A stretch of DNA of 64,000 nt from Achromobacter sp. HZ34 (GCF_002209485.1 NZ_NJIX01000007.1:124001-188000), one strand, 5' to 3'. Counted from the stretch's first letter, positions 43,924 to 53,169 are shown. The notes: generated by a model not told the origin, from the letters alone. Numbers and translations are program-made.

Positions 43924-44802
43924 ATGACGATTAAAAAAATAAAGAGCCACTGCCGTCACTGCGGTCAAGAAACAAATCATAGTATTCTTTCGGAGCACAG
44001 CGAATCATCAAGAGATGAATATGTTTACGATAGGGCATATCAAGTTATTGAATGCCTTGGCTGCGAAACAAAGTCATTCCGAGATGTTTTAGAAGAAATC
44101 GAGCACGCTTATCAGATTGCCGATGATGAATGGGAAATCCCTACTTCAATAACCGTTTACCCTAGATTTATAAAGAACCATCGCTCACTAAGTGGTGAAT
44201 ACTATCTTCCTAGTTTGGTGGGTGAAATATACGGAGAAGTATTGCTCGCATTAAAAGAGGACGCTCTTGTGTTGGCAGGGTTGGGTCTTCGAGGCACTGT
44301 TGAAGCTGTCTGCAACGACCTTAACATTGATGGAAGGAATCTAGAGATAAGAATTTCCAAATTGGCATCAGCAGGATACATATCCCGAAAAGATGCCGAA
44401 CGTTTGCACGGAATACGATTCATGGGCAATGATGCAGCCCATGAAATTAAAAGACCAGATCAGGTACAACTATCAGTAGCGCTAAAAATAGTGGAGCACC
44501 TATTGTCTAGTGTCTATATCTTGGAGGAAGAGGCGCAAGGAAAAATAGACACTCTAATTACAGAGTTTGAACAATTCAAGGAATTGTTAGGTAAAAAATT
44601 AAACAGCTTTGCCATTGGAGATGAGCTTCCAATCATTGGATTTCTTGGAAGAGATATTCGTCGAGTGAAAGATTCGTTACCAGCATTAGAGGCGGAATTA
44701 ATAGACGCAATAAATAAAGGCGAAATAAAAAAACTTACCAAAGGTAAGCTGGATAAATATAATAATTCCAAAAATGACCTTCAGCACTATGTTTTGGCCT
44801 AA
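43924..44802 (+). CDS. AT-rich DUF4145-like protein with zinc-ribbon start
   Basis: A 292-residue protein. Two cysteine pairs (CRHCGQ near residue 10 and CLGC near 50) suggest a zinc ribbon. The middle carries LAGLGLRGTVEAVCNDLNIDGRNLEIRI, ISRKDAERLHGIRFMGNDAAHE and the charged helix that follow in DUF4145 proteins, a family often seen near restriction and defence genes. The C-terminal third is Lys-rich. Base use is strikingly AT-rich (AAA, ATA, TTA codons frequent) against a GC-rich genome, a strong sign of recent transfer. Confidence 0.75.
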   Translation: MTIKKIKSHCRHCGQETNHSILSEHSESSRDEYVYDRAYQVIECLGCETKSFRDVLEEIEHAYQIADDEWEIPTSITVYPRFIKNHRSLSGEYYLPSLVGEIYGEVLLALKEDALVLAGLGLRGTVEAVCNDLNIDGRNLEIRISKLASAGYISRKDAERLHGIRFMGNDAAHEIKRPDQVQLSVALKIVEHLLSSVYILEEEAQGKIDTLITEFEQFKELLGKKLNSFAIGDELPIIGFLGRDIRRVKDSLPALEAELIDAINKGEIKKLTKGKLDKYNNSKNDLQHYVLA

Positions 44803-45073
44803 TGCTAATAGGATACAACTGACTGCGCGCGAAGTCTGTATAGCGCGCTAGAGGCAAATCTTCGCAAGCAGCAGAGAGTTGAGGAAACGATTGAGCGCCT
44901 TGAGCAGTGGGCGCAACCCGGCGCTCTTGCAGACCACTGCCAGTCGCCACTGAGCTAGAACGTTAGTTGCTTGACTGTCCTCTTCGGGTCGGAGAGCGAC
45001 CCTTGGTAGGAGCATACTAAATCTCCCTTTACTCAAGAGGAGATCGTCTCCGGATCCAAGAATGTCGCCTTTA

Positions 45074-45595
45074 ACCGTCGTGTGCCATGGAACAAGGGCA
45101 AACTCAACGGGCAGAAGCCGCCGCTGAATTCAATCTCGCGATCGATAGCAAGTTCGAGCTTGCGATCTCACGCGATTGCAGGCGCAGGACGTCCGTCACG
45201 GAAGCCACGTGGCCGCGAGAGCCACCGTTATGCAACAGAAGACCCAGCGTCCGGTCCAATTCGAGGTCACGGAGCAAACCCGTGAGAGCCTTGAAGCATG
45301 GATTGATGTGCGAGGCCTAAAGGCGGCGGACTTTCTGTTTCGCAGCCGGTTGCATTCGTCGCCGCATCTGTCAGCGCGACAGTACGCCCAAATTGTGCAT
45401 CGCTGGATCGGCATCGATTGGTCTCGACGATACCGCATATGGCATCCACATTATGCGCCGTACAAAAGCCTCGCTGATCTACCGTCGGACGAAGAATCTT
45501 CGAGCAGTGCAGCTGCTGCGCGGGCATACCAAGCTGGAAAGCGCAGTTCGCTATCTCGGCATCGAGGTCGACGATGTTCTTGAGATGGCCTAGCA
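45074..45595 (+). pseudogene. Decayed tyrosine recombinase (integrase) remnant
   Basis: Pieces of one integrase appear in different frames. PWNKGKLNGQKPPL is near 45085 and LAIDSK near 45140. A long piece at 45206-45430 reads VAARATVMQQKTQRPVQFEV...ESLEAWIDVRGLKAADFLF...SPHLSARQYAQIVHRW. A last piece at 45440-45594 reads IHIMRRTKASLIYRRTKNLR...LLRGHTKLESAVRYLGIEVDD with the RRTKA box, HTKL and the catalytic-type tyrosine in RYLG. At least two frameshifts and a deletion separate them, so no active enzyme is made. It is the scar of a mobile element in the island. Confidence 0.75.
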
Positions 45596-45704
45596 AACTG
45601 AGGCTTGATACATCCTGGCCGGTGAGCGGTCGCTTGCCAGCCAGAAGCAGCCTATCGGCGGGCATGCCAAAATGTAGTTATTCTGCATATATCAACGGTG
45701 TCAT

Positions 45705-46793
45705 ATGGCTGCACGGAAAATCCTCATTGTCGGTGTGGAGCTTGCGTCATCCGAGCCAACCTATGCAACGTTTCGGTCAAAGACATCGCTACTGGACTGG
45801 GACATATTTCTCTTCAGGCCAGAAATCTCGGAGTTTCTTCACAACCACTACGAAACTTACCAAGGCAAGCCGTGCTTCAATGACAGCGCCTCGTTCAAGG
45901 CGAAAGAATGTTGTGAACACTGGCGTCGCGAAATTAAACAGGCTGTCGAGACGGGAAAGACCGTGGTTGTCTTTCTGCCTTCTTTGTACGAAGCATACGT
46001 AGATACGGGTAAGCGCTCCTACTCGGGTACCGGTCGAAATCAGAAGACAACTCGTCACGTTGAACTCCTCACTAACTACGACACGCTCCCGATGAGCTTG
46101 GAGCCATTAGCAGCAACTGGGAGTTCGATGAAGCTCACGTCGAAGGGGGCTGAATTATTGGCCCCCTACTGGGCCGAGTTCGGCGATAGATCTGGCTATA
46201 GGGCTGTCCTGAACGCATCCGATGTTCGAGCATGCGTTCAGACTCGTGCAGGAGATAAACCCGTGGGCGCACTCTATAGAAGCAAGTCTTCCGCCGGGAC
46301 GCTATTGTTGCTCCCCGACATGGATTTCAGTCCGCCGAACTTCACGAAAAAAGAAGGCAATAGTGAGGTCTGGACGTCTGACGCCACTCAGTTTGCAGGC
46401 GCATTCCTTTCTGCCGTGGTTGCCCTCGACAAAGCACTGCGATCCTCTTCGATGTCCGTATGGTCATTGTCATTGAGGGCGAGGGAATCGTCCGCAATCT
46501 ACGCCCGCAGGACCTTAAAGGGCTCGGCGAAACGGTCGACAGTATTTACGACATCGCTGCCGAGAGCTTGGCTCGCGCATACGTGTCAACGCCGGTTGAA
46601 AACTGACCCACTGGGTCAGTATTACATCGGCGCTAACACATACGCGAAAGGCGATTTTGAAATAGGCTTTCCCACTCCCGTGGATGGAATCGAGATCGGC
46701 GGAGCACGAGGCAATTGGAAGGCGCCAGCGGGCGGTCTCGTACTTCGCTGCCATCGCAGTGAACCAGGACTGCCTTTTCGCATTTCCGACTGA
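45705..46793 (+). CDS. Unrecognised protein, probably truncated and fused out of frame
   Basis: The open frame encodes 362 residues. About the first 250 (MAARKILIVGVELASSEPTY to FAGAFLSAVVALDKALRS) look like a real cytosolic protein that begins with a Rossmann-like strand; I do not recognise the family. After about 46455 the composition becomes Ser/Arg-rich and reads through a different gene fragment in the wrong frame and then through a 55-bp IS remnant. The natural C-terminus therefore appears lost. It may be non-functional. Confidence 0.5.
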   Translation: MAARKILIVGVELASSEPTYATFRSKTSLLDWDIFLFRPEISEFLHNHYETYQGKPCFNDSASFKAKECCEHWRREIKQAVETGKTVVVFLPSLYEAYVDTGKRSYSGTGRNQKTTRHVELLTNYDTLPMSLEPLAATGSSMKLTSKGAELLAPYWAEFGDRSGYRAVLNASDVRACVQTRAGDKPVGALYRSKSSAGTLLLLPDMDFSPPNFTKKEGNSEVWTSDATQFAGAFLSAVVALDKALRSSSMSVWSLSLRARESSAIYARRTLKGSAKRSTVFTTSLPRAWLAHTCQRRLKTDPLGQYYIGANTYAKGDFEIGFPTPVDGIEIGGARGNWKAPAGGLVLRCHRSEPGLPFRISD

Positions 46794-46956
46794 CGAACGG
46801 ACATTGGCTTCGAAGTCCTTGCGCATCGCCATTGACGATGAATTCCGTGGCCACAGAAAACCAGTATCGCAGACCTGGCTCAGGCTGGGTGGCGGCTGGC
46901 CCGTAGAGCATCCCTTGAGCGGAAACTTCAACTTCGACGTCGCAGGTGAAAAATGA
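46460..46956 (+). pseudogene. Gene interrupted by an IS21-like remnant and a further frameshift
   Basis: From the ATG at 46460 one frame reads MVIVIEGEGIVRNLRPQDLK, then GLGETVDSIYDIAAESLARAY, until the IS remnant at 46584. If the remnant and one CATACG copy are removed, the frame continues exactly into AKGDFEIGFPTPVDGIEIGG (from 46643). A second shift near 46720-46740 is needed to reach VSYFAAIAVNQDCLFAFPTD and the end at 46956 (NFNFDVAGEK). The protein family is not recognised. The downstream gene overlaps the end by four bases, as in an operon. Confidence 0.6.
46584..46638. mobile_element. 55-bp internally deleted IS21-like element
   Basis: The left end (46584-46610, beginning TGTCAACGCCGGTTG) and right end (46612-46638, finishing ATCGGCGCTAACA) are inverted repeats that match at 21 of 27 positions, with one C between them. 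The outer ends are TG and CA, as in the IS21 family. CATACG flanks both sides (46578-46583 and 46639-46644) as a target duplication. No transposase remains. Confidence 0.7.
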
Positions 46957-47390
46957 AGGAAGGCTGGAACGGGGACGAGTATGTGGTTCTTTATTCGCCC
47001 GACGAGGCAAACACTTTTGCGCGGATATGCGAGCTGAACACGGCGTTGCCTGGCTTTGCACTTTTGGGGCTAAGCGGATGGCAGGATTTCATTGTCAGTG
47101 ATTCCGCTGGAATGACATTCACGATTCCCTCGGTTCCTATCGACGACGCGTATCTCTCCCCGATTGATAAGCCGCTCCCGAATCAACTTACGTCCGACGA
47201 ACGCTTATCAGGGAAAGTTAAGTGGTTAATCAAGCCGCTCCTTTTCGGCGGTGACCCTCGTGCTGATGATAACTTCGCATGGATTACTCATCAGCAGTAC
47301 GCGGAACTCGTGCATTTCTGGAATGACCAATACCGTCAAGCGAAGGCGCTAGGGTGGCTCGCAAATGCTCGGATCGTGCCCCAAGATTAA
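46953..47390 (+). CDS. Unrecognised 145-residue protein
   Basis: A complete small protein starting MKEGWNGDEYVVLYSPDEAN, with LPGFALLGLSGWQDFIVSDSAG, IPSVPIDDAYLSP and KVKWLIKPLLFGGDPRADDN. It is acidic and Trp/Phe-rich, without signal peptide or membrane span. Its ATG overlaps the stop of the broken gene before it, so it was the second gene of an operon; the size and acidic nature would fit an immunity-type partner, but this is a guess. The 200 bases after it contain no recognised gene. Confidence 0.65.
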   Translation: MKEGWNGDEYVVLYSPDEANTFARICELNTALPGFALLGLSGWQDFIVSDSAGMTFTIPSVPIDDAYLSPIDKPLPNQLTSDERLSGKVKWLIKPLLFGGDPRADDNFAWITHQQYAELVHFWNDQYRQAKALGWLANARIVPQD

Positions 47391-47593
47391 TTTTCCAATG
47401 TCTTGTCTGGTCGGGTGACATTTCTACTTCGCCCCCCACGACATCAGCTCGACGCCGTTCCCTTTTAGGCGCGTGGCGGTGTCCATTTTCTGCCACGAGC
47501 GGTCGGTAATAGGGGGGGCAGCGGTCATTCGACAATACAGGTACTTTGCCGGCCGCAGGCAGGTCGGATTGACCCTCGAATGCATCCTAACCT

Positions 47594-48460
47594 TCATAGA
47601 ACGTATGTCTTCACCATAACCGTCCCATCTTTAGACTGGCGCTGACCATCGAGGTCACTTCTGAGCCCTTGCGCATTCGTAATTTGATGATCGGGATCGT
47701 AGATAACACACCAAAGCGTTTTGCATGACGGGTGCTTGCGATAATGCTCGATATCGATGATTAGTTCGTCACCGATGCGTTTGGCATGCAATCTATCCCG
47801 AACTATCTTGGTTTCGATAACTAAACCGTAGGCGGGCAGTAGAAAGTCCATCCGAGTACTCGATCCCGCATAACTCGGAGTGAACTCCTCGGGCCGGATA
47901 TCGCTGATCCAGGGCCGGAGAAGCGCATGCAGGAGGTCTTGAACGTCGTACTCGCTACAGAAGGACAGAGGCTGAACACCCTTACGCCTATGGGTTAGTG
48001 GATGCATCGCTCTTCGAAGGCCGCGGACGACCACGTCGAGGAGTTCTTCGACTTCCGAGGGTTTTGCTGATTGAGCTCGAAGCTGTGCAGTGTCAGGTTG
48101 CGCTTCGATCGGCAGCGCTCCCTGCGGGAGAATTCTTCCGAAGCGGAAATAGCGCAAGCCGTTCTCTTCTAGTACAGCTTCCACTCGGGTGCGTTTTGCT
48201 CGCCAGTCTTCCAAATACTCATCATCGGAAGGGGGAAGATCCATGAATTCCTCCAGCAGATTCCCTAGAACTTCCAAACTATCAATATTGGGATCTTGGC
48301 CACAGCGGAAGATCCACGTCTTCCACTTGGAGCCGTGCGAGAGTGCGGGAGGCTCGCCCGGTGCACCTGCCGAGCTGAACAAGTCGTCCAGCGTTGCATG
48401 AGAACCTGTGCTTGCCAGAACATCGCCAACAACTGCGCAAAGTGATTTGGAAAGTCGCAT
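47594..48460 (-). CDS. PD-(D/E)XK nuclease-like protein (DpnII/MboI-type domain)
   Basis: A 288-residue protein. The N-terminal 150 residues are a helical region of unknown role. The C-terminal part has the restriction-endonuclease core: YDVQDLLHALLRPW, then TPSYAGSSTRMDFLLP with D205, and VIETKIVR with E216 and K218, giving D-x10-E-x-K, then ELIIDIEHYRKHPSCKTLWC. This matches the REase domain of DpnII/MboI type found in defence genes. It lies 66 bp downstream of an HNH gene on the same strand, so the two may be co-transcribed. Confidence 0.8.
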   Translation of the reverse strand: MRLSKSLCAVVGDVLASTGSHATLDDLFSSAGAPGEPPALSHGSKWKTWIFRCGQDPNIDSLEVLGNLLEEFMDLPPSDDEYLEDWRAKRTRVEAVLEENGLRYFRFGRILPQGALPIEAQPDTAQLRAQSAKPSEVEELLDVVVRGLRRAMHPLTHRRKGVQPLSFCSEYDVQDLLHALLRPWISDIRPEEFTPSYAGSSTRMDFLLPAYGLVIETKIVRDRLHAKRIGDELIIDIEHYRKHPSCKTLWCVIYDPDHQITNAQGLRSDLDGQRQSKDGTVMVKTYVL

Positions 48461-48526
48461 GCGTGAAGTATGAGCTCTAATATGTGACGTGGAAGGCGCT
48501 TATGGACTAACAAGGGCATCAGCATC

Positions 48527-49459
48527 TCATTGAGCGACCGATTGGCGCTTATTCCTAGGCAAGGGAAGCATCGACTTCTCAGATTCAGTGTACTCAAGCA
48601 AACGAGTCCGAAACGAGAAGTCGGGAAATGGTCCTTCCGTTATCAAAAACTTTCCCTTGGTCGCGAAGAACATTGGATTGACGTCGCGGCGCACTACGTC
48701 AGCGAACCAGTTTGCTGCCTTTGTTGCGTCTTTGATTAACGCATAACACCGCTCCTGCCAAGCTTCAAATTCTTCAACGTCGGAGTCGTAGTTCGGATTG
48801 TATGCTGGCCTTTGGTAGAAGCGATCTTCACGATAGTGCTCGCCTGAAATGTCGCTATGTTCCATGAATTTTTCGCATGCTTGATGCAGAAGCAGCGAAA
48901 GTGTCGTCGTTGCCCTCCGAAGTTCTTCGAAATCCGGAGGCCAGATGGCTGCCATGACCTGCTGGCGGAATTTGAACAACTCAGCTGGCTTCCCTTTCGA
49001 CCAGCGCTGGTTGGGTGAAAGAGTCCAGCTCGTCCAAGCTTGCCATGTTTCGAGATCGCACAAATCTACCGCTGCATCGACGATGGAACTGACCGCGGCC
49101 TGCTGAGCGAGCTTCACATGATCGATGGTTTCGCTAAGAGTTTCGGTAACCCAAAGCTCATGAGTTGATTTAGCTTGATGAAGTCTCTCAACTGGCCAAT
49201 CAGCTTCATTCTTATCTATCTCAGTATGGTGATTTGGGCAAAGCAGAATGAGGTTGTGATAGCTATCGCGCTCTTCCGAATTCAGGGGACTCTTTCCTCG
49301 GGCAGCATCGTCCTTATCTCCAACAATGTGTGCTTGCTCTCCAAGCGAGAATGTGGATGCTGCTGCGCTAGCGTCTTGAGTTAGCTGAATCCTGCAAATT
49401 GCACATCGATTCCCAGATCGCCCCCACAGGATCTTTAAGTCCTTGCTTTTTATTGCCAC
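48527..49459 (-). CDS. HNH endonuclease-like protein
   Basis: A 310-residue protein. The N-terminal HNH domain is clear: C19 and C22 (NRCAIC), AHIVGD with H44, N69, and LCPNHHTEID with C74, H77 and H78. After residue 100 comes a helical region of over 200 residues with no recognised domain (EELRRATTTLSLLLHQACEK is one helix), which may be a sensor or partner-binding part. The PD-(D/E)XK gene follows. An anti-phage role is likely but unproven. Confidence 0.82.
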   Translation of the reverse strand: MAIKSKDLKILWGRSGNRCAICRIQLTQDASAAASTFSLGEQAHIVGDKDDAARGKSPLNSEERDSYHNLILLCPNHHTEIDKNEADWPVERLHQAKSTHELWVTETLSETIDHVKLAQQAAVSSIVDAAVDLCDLETWQAWTSWTLSPNQRWSKGKPAELFKFRQQVMAAIWPPDFEELRRATTTLSLLLHQACEKFMEHSDISGEHYREDRFYQRPAYNPNYDSDVEEFEAWQERCYALIKDATKAANWFADVVRRDVNPMFFATKGKFLITEGPFPDFSFRTRLLEYTESEKSMLPLPRNKRQSVAQ

Positions 49460-49865
49460 GCGCAGCTCCTATTCCGTAAGAGATGGACTGGATTGCAAGA
49501 CGCCACTTGAGATAACAGAAAGGTAAATGAATGCATTGCTCGATATTACGCGAGCTTGCTCATTGAATGGCGGCTCCGTGATGTTTGTCTTCATGACCGC
49601 AATGGGCGAAAACGGCCATCGACACGCGTCGGATGCTGCAAAGAATCAGGAAATCCGTAGCGGCAAGAATCGCGCGCGGCAGATCGCCTTGTCTCCCGCG
49701 CAAATGCGGCTCCGCTGGCCCCGCCCATGTTCGAGGCATTCCAAACTGGGGTATGAAGGTTCCACACTGCAAGGCAATCGACACCAGCCCCAAACTTAGG
49801 CCAGCGTAGAATACGACCGGTTCGCGCGCCCAGTTCGGGCCGCGCGGCCCAGCAGCGAGGCCTTC
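49460..49865. other. Intergenic stretch at the island edge, no gene seen
   Basis: 406 bases between divergent genes. No credible reading frame, tRNA or repeat is seen. GC content rises from about 45 to over 60 percent towards 49865, which marks the passage from the island back to core-like DNA. Confidence 0.4.
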
Positions 49866-50291
49866 GTGCAAGATACTTGGCAGTATCAGATTCGCCTGCG
49901 CGTAACCGCGGCCACGGCCGAGCGGTTGCGTGATCGGCCCGACGCATCCGAGGATGCGCCGCTACGCGCCGTCCTGGCGTGCCACCACGCCGTCATCAAG
50001 TCCCAGTTCCAGGCCTTCGCCGATTACGTCGCCGAAGCCGAACGCGAGGGCGAGGCGCAGTATCCCCTGTATCGCTGGACCCGCGACACCATTCAGGATC
50101 CGGTCAAGGAAGCCAAGTATCGGCGTGTCTATACCGCCTACGTGGACGATCAGGAGGTCTACGACGGCGCCCCAGCCGAGGCCCTGCGCGTGGATCTGGT
50201 CGCGTTGGGGACAGATAGCGGCATCGAGGCCGTGACCAAGGTGGACACCAACCCCGCGAACAACCCACAGCCACCGGCCGGGAAAACGTAA
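49866..50291 (+). CDS. Conserved-looking hypothetical protein
   Basis: A 141-residue acidic protein from a GTG at 49866: MQDTWQYQIRLRVTAATAER, then LRAVLACHHAVIKSQFQAFADYVAEAEREG, VKEAKYRRVYTAYVDDQEVY and a Pro/Asn-rich tail. Its codon use is like core genes. No family is recognised. Members might be cytosolic regulators; nothing in the sequence shows the role. Confidence 0.6.
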   Translation: MQDTWQYQIRLRVTAATAERLRDRPDASEDAPLRAVLACHHAVIKSQFQAFADYVAEAEREGEAQYPLYRWTRDTIQDPVKEAKYRRVYTAYVDDQEVYDGAPAEALRVDLVALGTDSGIEAVTKVDTNPANNPQPPAGKT

Positions 50292-50537
50292 TCCTCGCTA
50301 GGATTCAGGGAGGCCCTGCGGGCACCCGCGCACCCCAGGTAAACCCGCGGTCCGGATCCCAGCGGTTGAACAGCCCCGATGGCATCCCGACAACAAGCGG
50401 CATAATATCGAACGAGACCGGACGCGCATGGGTGGAGACAAACTACCCGCGGATACCCGCCGTAACCCATGCCGCCCTGAAGACAACAACATCATCAAGG
50501 ACTTGGGCAGGGCCGACACCGTCCCGCCACATCACCC

Positions 50538-53168
50538 ATGAGCACCAGTTACCGCAAGCCCCTCGCGGGCACCGCCGTAGACTACATCGACGCCCGCGCG
50601 GCGGTCGATGCCCTGAAGCCCGGCGCCTGGGACCAGCTTTCCTACACCGGACGCGTGCACGCCGAAAACCTGGTGCGACGCTGCGACCCCGCCATCCTCG
50701 AAGCCTGCCTGCAGCAGATCGTCGAACGGCGCCGCGACCGCGACTTCCCCTGGTATCCGGTGCGCGTGGTGTGCCACGACATCCTCGGACAAACCGCCCT
50801 GGTCGATCTGGCCGGACTGCGCGACGCCATCGCGGCCGAAGGCGGCGACCCCGCCCTGGTGAATCCCGTGGTGCCCGTGCAGCTGATCGTCGATCACTCC
50901 CTGGCGGTGGAATGCGGCGGCTTCGATCCGGATGCCTTTGCCAAGAACCGCGCCATCGAGGACCGCCGCAACGAGGACCGCTTCCACTTCATCGACTGGA
51001 CCAAGCTGGCCTTCGCCAATGTCGACGTGATCCCAGCGGGCAACGGCATCATGCACCAGATCAATCTGGAGAAGATGTCGCCGGTGGTCTACGTGCACGA
51101 CGGCCTGGCCTTCCCGGACACCTGTGTCGGCACCGACAGCCATACGCCCCACGTTGACGCCCTGGGCGTCATCGCGGTAGGGGTGGGCGGCCTGGAAGCA
51201 GAAAACGTCATGCTGGGACGCGCGTCCTGGATGCGCCTGCCGGAAATCGTCGGCGTGCGGCTGACGGGCCGCGCCCAACCCGGCATCACCGCCACGGACA
51301 TCGTGCTGGCCCTGACGGAATTCCTGCGCAAGGAAAAAGTGGTCGGCGCCTATCTGGAATTTTTCGGCGACGGCGCGCGCGGCCTGACCATCGGTGACCG
51401 TGCCACCATCTCCAATATGTGCCCCGAATACGGCGCCACGGCGGCCCTGTTCTCGATCGACGAACAAACCCTGGACTACCTGCGCCTGACCGGCCGCGAG
51501 GAAGCGCAGGTGCGCCTGGTCGAGACCTACGCGAAAACCGCCGGCTTCTGGTCGGACAGCCTGCGCGACGCCCAATACGAACGCGAACTGCAATTCGACC
51601 TGTCCTCGGTCGAGCGCAATATGGCCGGCCCGTCCAATCCGCATCGGCGCCTGCCGACGTCCGCCCTGGCCGAACGCGGCATCGCCACCAGCGCGGGCCT
51701 GGAGCAGGGCAGGGAGCAAGAGGCGCAGGGCCTGATGCCGGACGGCGCGGTGATCATCGCGGCCATCACGTCCTGTACCAATACGTCCAATCCGCGCAAC
51801 GTGATCGCCGCGGCACTGCTGGCGCGCAACGCCAACCGCCTGGGCCTGGCGCGCAAGCCGTGGGTGAAGTCTTCTTTCGCACCCGGCTCCAAGGCCGTGG
51901 AGCTGTACCTGAAGGAAGCAGACCTGCTGGGCGACCTGGAACAGCTGGGCTTCGGCATCGTCGCTTTCGCGTGCACCACCTGCAACGGCATGAGCGGTGC
52001 GCTGGATCCGGCCCTGCAGCAGGAGATCATCGACCGCAACCTGTACGCCACCGCCGTGCTGTCGGGCAACCGCAACTTCGACGGCCGCATCCATCCCTAC
52101 GCCAAGCAGGCATTCCTGGCGTCGCCGCCGCTGGTGGTGGCCTACGCCATCGCCGGCACGGTGCGTTTCGATATCGAGAAGGATGTGCTGGCAGTGGTCG
52201 ACGGCAAGGAAGTCCGCCTGAAAGACATCTGGCCCAGCGACGAAGAGATCGACAGCATCGTCAAGGCGGCAGTGAAGCCGGACATGTTCCGCCGCGTGTA
52301 CGAGCCCATGTTCGCGCGCGATATCTCGGTCGAAACCGCCGTCAGCCCGCAGTACGACTGGCGTCCCCAGTCCACCTATATCCGCCGTCCGCCCTATTGG
52401 GACACCGAGGGCGTGGGCGCCCTGGCCGCCAATCCGCGCACGCTCAAGGGCATGCGGCCCCTGGCCATCCTGCCGGACAACATCACCACTGACCACCTGT
52501 CGCCGTCCAATGCCATCCTGGCGAATTCGGCGGCGGGCGAGTACCTGGCAAAGATGGGTGTGCCGGAGGAAGACTTCAACTCCTACGCCACGCACCGCGG
52601 CGATCACCTGACCGCCATGCGCGCCACCTTCGCCAATCCCACGCTGAAGAACGAGATGGTGCGCGATGCCGACGGCCAGGTGCGGGCCGGTTCGCTGGCC
52701 CGCCTCGAACCCGAAGGCAAGGTCGTGCGGATGTGGGAAGCGATGGAAACGTATCTGGACCGCAAGCAGCCTTTGATCATCATCGCCGGGGCCGATTACG
52801 GCCAAGGTTCTTCGCGTGACTGGGCCGCCAAGGGCGTGCGCCTGGCCGGTGTGGAAACGGTGGTGGCGGAAGGCTTCGAGCGTATCCACCGCACCAACCT
52901 GATCGGCATGGGCGTGCTGCCCCTCGAATTCCAGCCGGGCGTGAATCGCCACACGCTGGCGCTGGAGGGCGGGGAGACTTATGACGTGGTGGGCGCGCGC
53001 ACGCCGCGCGCCACGTTGACGCTGGTCATCCATCGCAAGGACGGCAGCACGGCCGAAGTGCCCGTCAACTGTCGTCTGGATACCGCTGAAGAAGTATCGG
53101 TGTACGAAGCGGGTGGCGTGCTGCAACGCTTCGCGCAAGATTTTCTCGCTCAAGAACAGGGAGCCTGA
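50538..53168 (+). CDS. acnD: Fe/S-dependent 2-methylcitrate dehydratase
   Basis: An 876-residue aconitase-fold enzyme of AcnD type. It has VCHDILGQTALVDLAGLRDA near the N-terminus, GTDSHTPHVDALGV, the cluster cysteines in TSCTNTSNPRN and CTTCNGM, and the swivel domain with YGQGSSRDWAAKG. AcnD dehydrates 2-methylcitrate to an aconitate isomer in propionate breakdown and needs PrpF. prpF starts two bases after its stop. The prpB and prpC genes are not in this window. The 246 bases before it hold its promoter but no site I can assign. Confidence 0.93.
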   Translation: MSTSYRKPLAGTAVDYIDARAAVDALKPGAWDQLSYTGRVHAENLVRRCDPAILEACLQQIVERRRDRDFPWYPVRVVCHDILGQTALVDLAGLRDAIAAEGGDPALVNPVVPVQLIVDHSLAVECGGFDPDAFAKNRAIEDRRNEDRFHFIDWTKLAFANVDVIPAGNGIMHQINLEKMSPVVYVHDGLAFPDTCVGTDSHTPHVDALGVIAVGVGGLEAENVMLGRASWMRLPEIVGVRLTGRAQPGITATDIVLALTEFLRKEKVVGAYLEFFGDGARGLTIGDRATISNMCPEYGATAALFSIDEQTLDYLRLTGREEAQVRLVETYAKTAGFWSDSLRDAQYERELQFDLSSVERNMAGPSNPHRRLPTSALAERGIATSAGLEQGREQEAQGLMPDGAVIIAAITSCTNTSNPRNVIAAALLARNANRLGLARKPWVKSSFAPGSKAVELYLKEADLLGDLEQLGFGIVAFACTTCNGMSGALDPALQQEIIDRNLYATAVLSGNRNFDGRIHPYAKQAFLASPPLVVAYAIAGTVRFDIEKDVLAVVDGKEVRLKDIWPSDEEIDSIVKAAVKPDMFRRVYEPMFARDISVETAVSPQYDWRPQSTYIRRPPYWDTEGVGALAANPRTLKGMRPLAILPDNITTDHLSPSNAILANSAAGEYLAKMGVPEEDFNSYATHRGDHLTAMRATFANPTLKNEMVRDADGQVRAGSLARLEPEGKVVRMWEAMETYLDRKQPLIIIAGADYGQGSSRDWAAKGVRLAGVETVVAEGFERIHRTNLIGMGVLPLEFQPGVNRHTLALEGGETYDVVGARTPRATLTLVIHRKDGSTAEVPVNCRLDTAEEVSVYEAGGVLQRFAQDFLAQEQGA

Positions 53169-53169
53169 T

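Noticed and set aside
46602-46620. Perfect 19-bp palindrome as a terminator or operator
   Set aside because: It is explained by the inner edges of the two inverted IS ends facing each other and has no T run.
47284-47535. An 83-codon minus-strand open frame
   Set aside because: Arg/His-rich and overlapping the end of a better gene; possibly old transposon tail, but nothing firm.
50532-53153. An 873-codon open frame antisense to acnD
   Set aside because: It mirrors the acnD codons in a GC-rich genome, lacks any protein signature and is rich in His, Arg and Gly; acnD is clear on the other strand.
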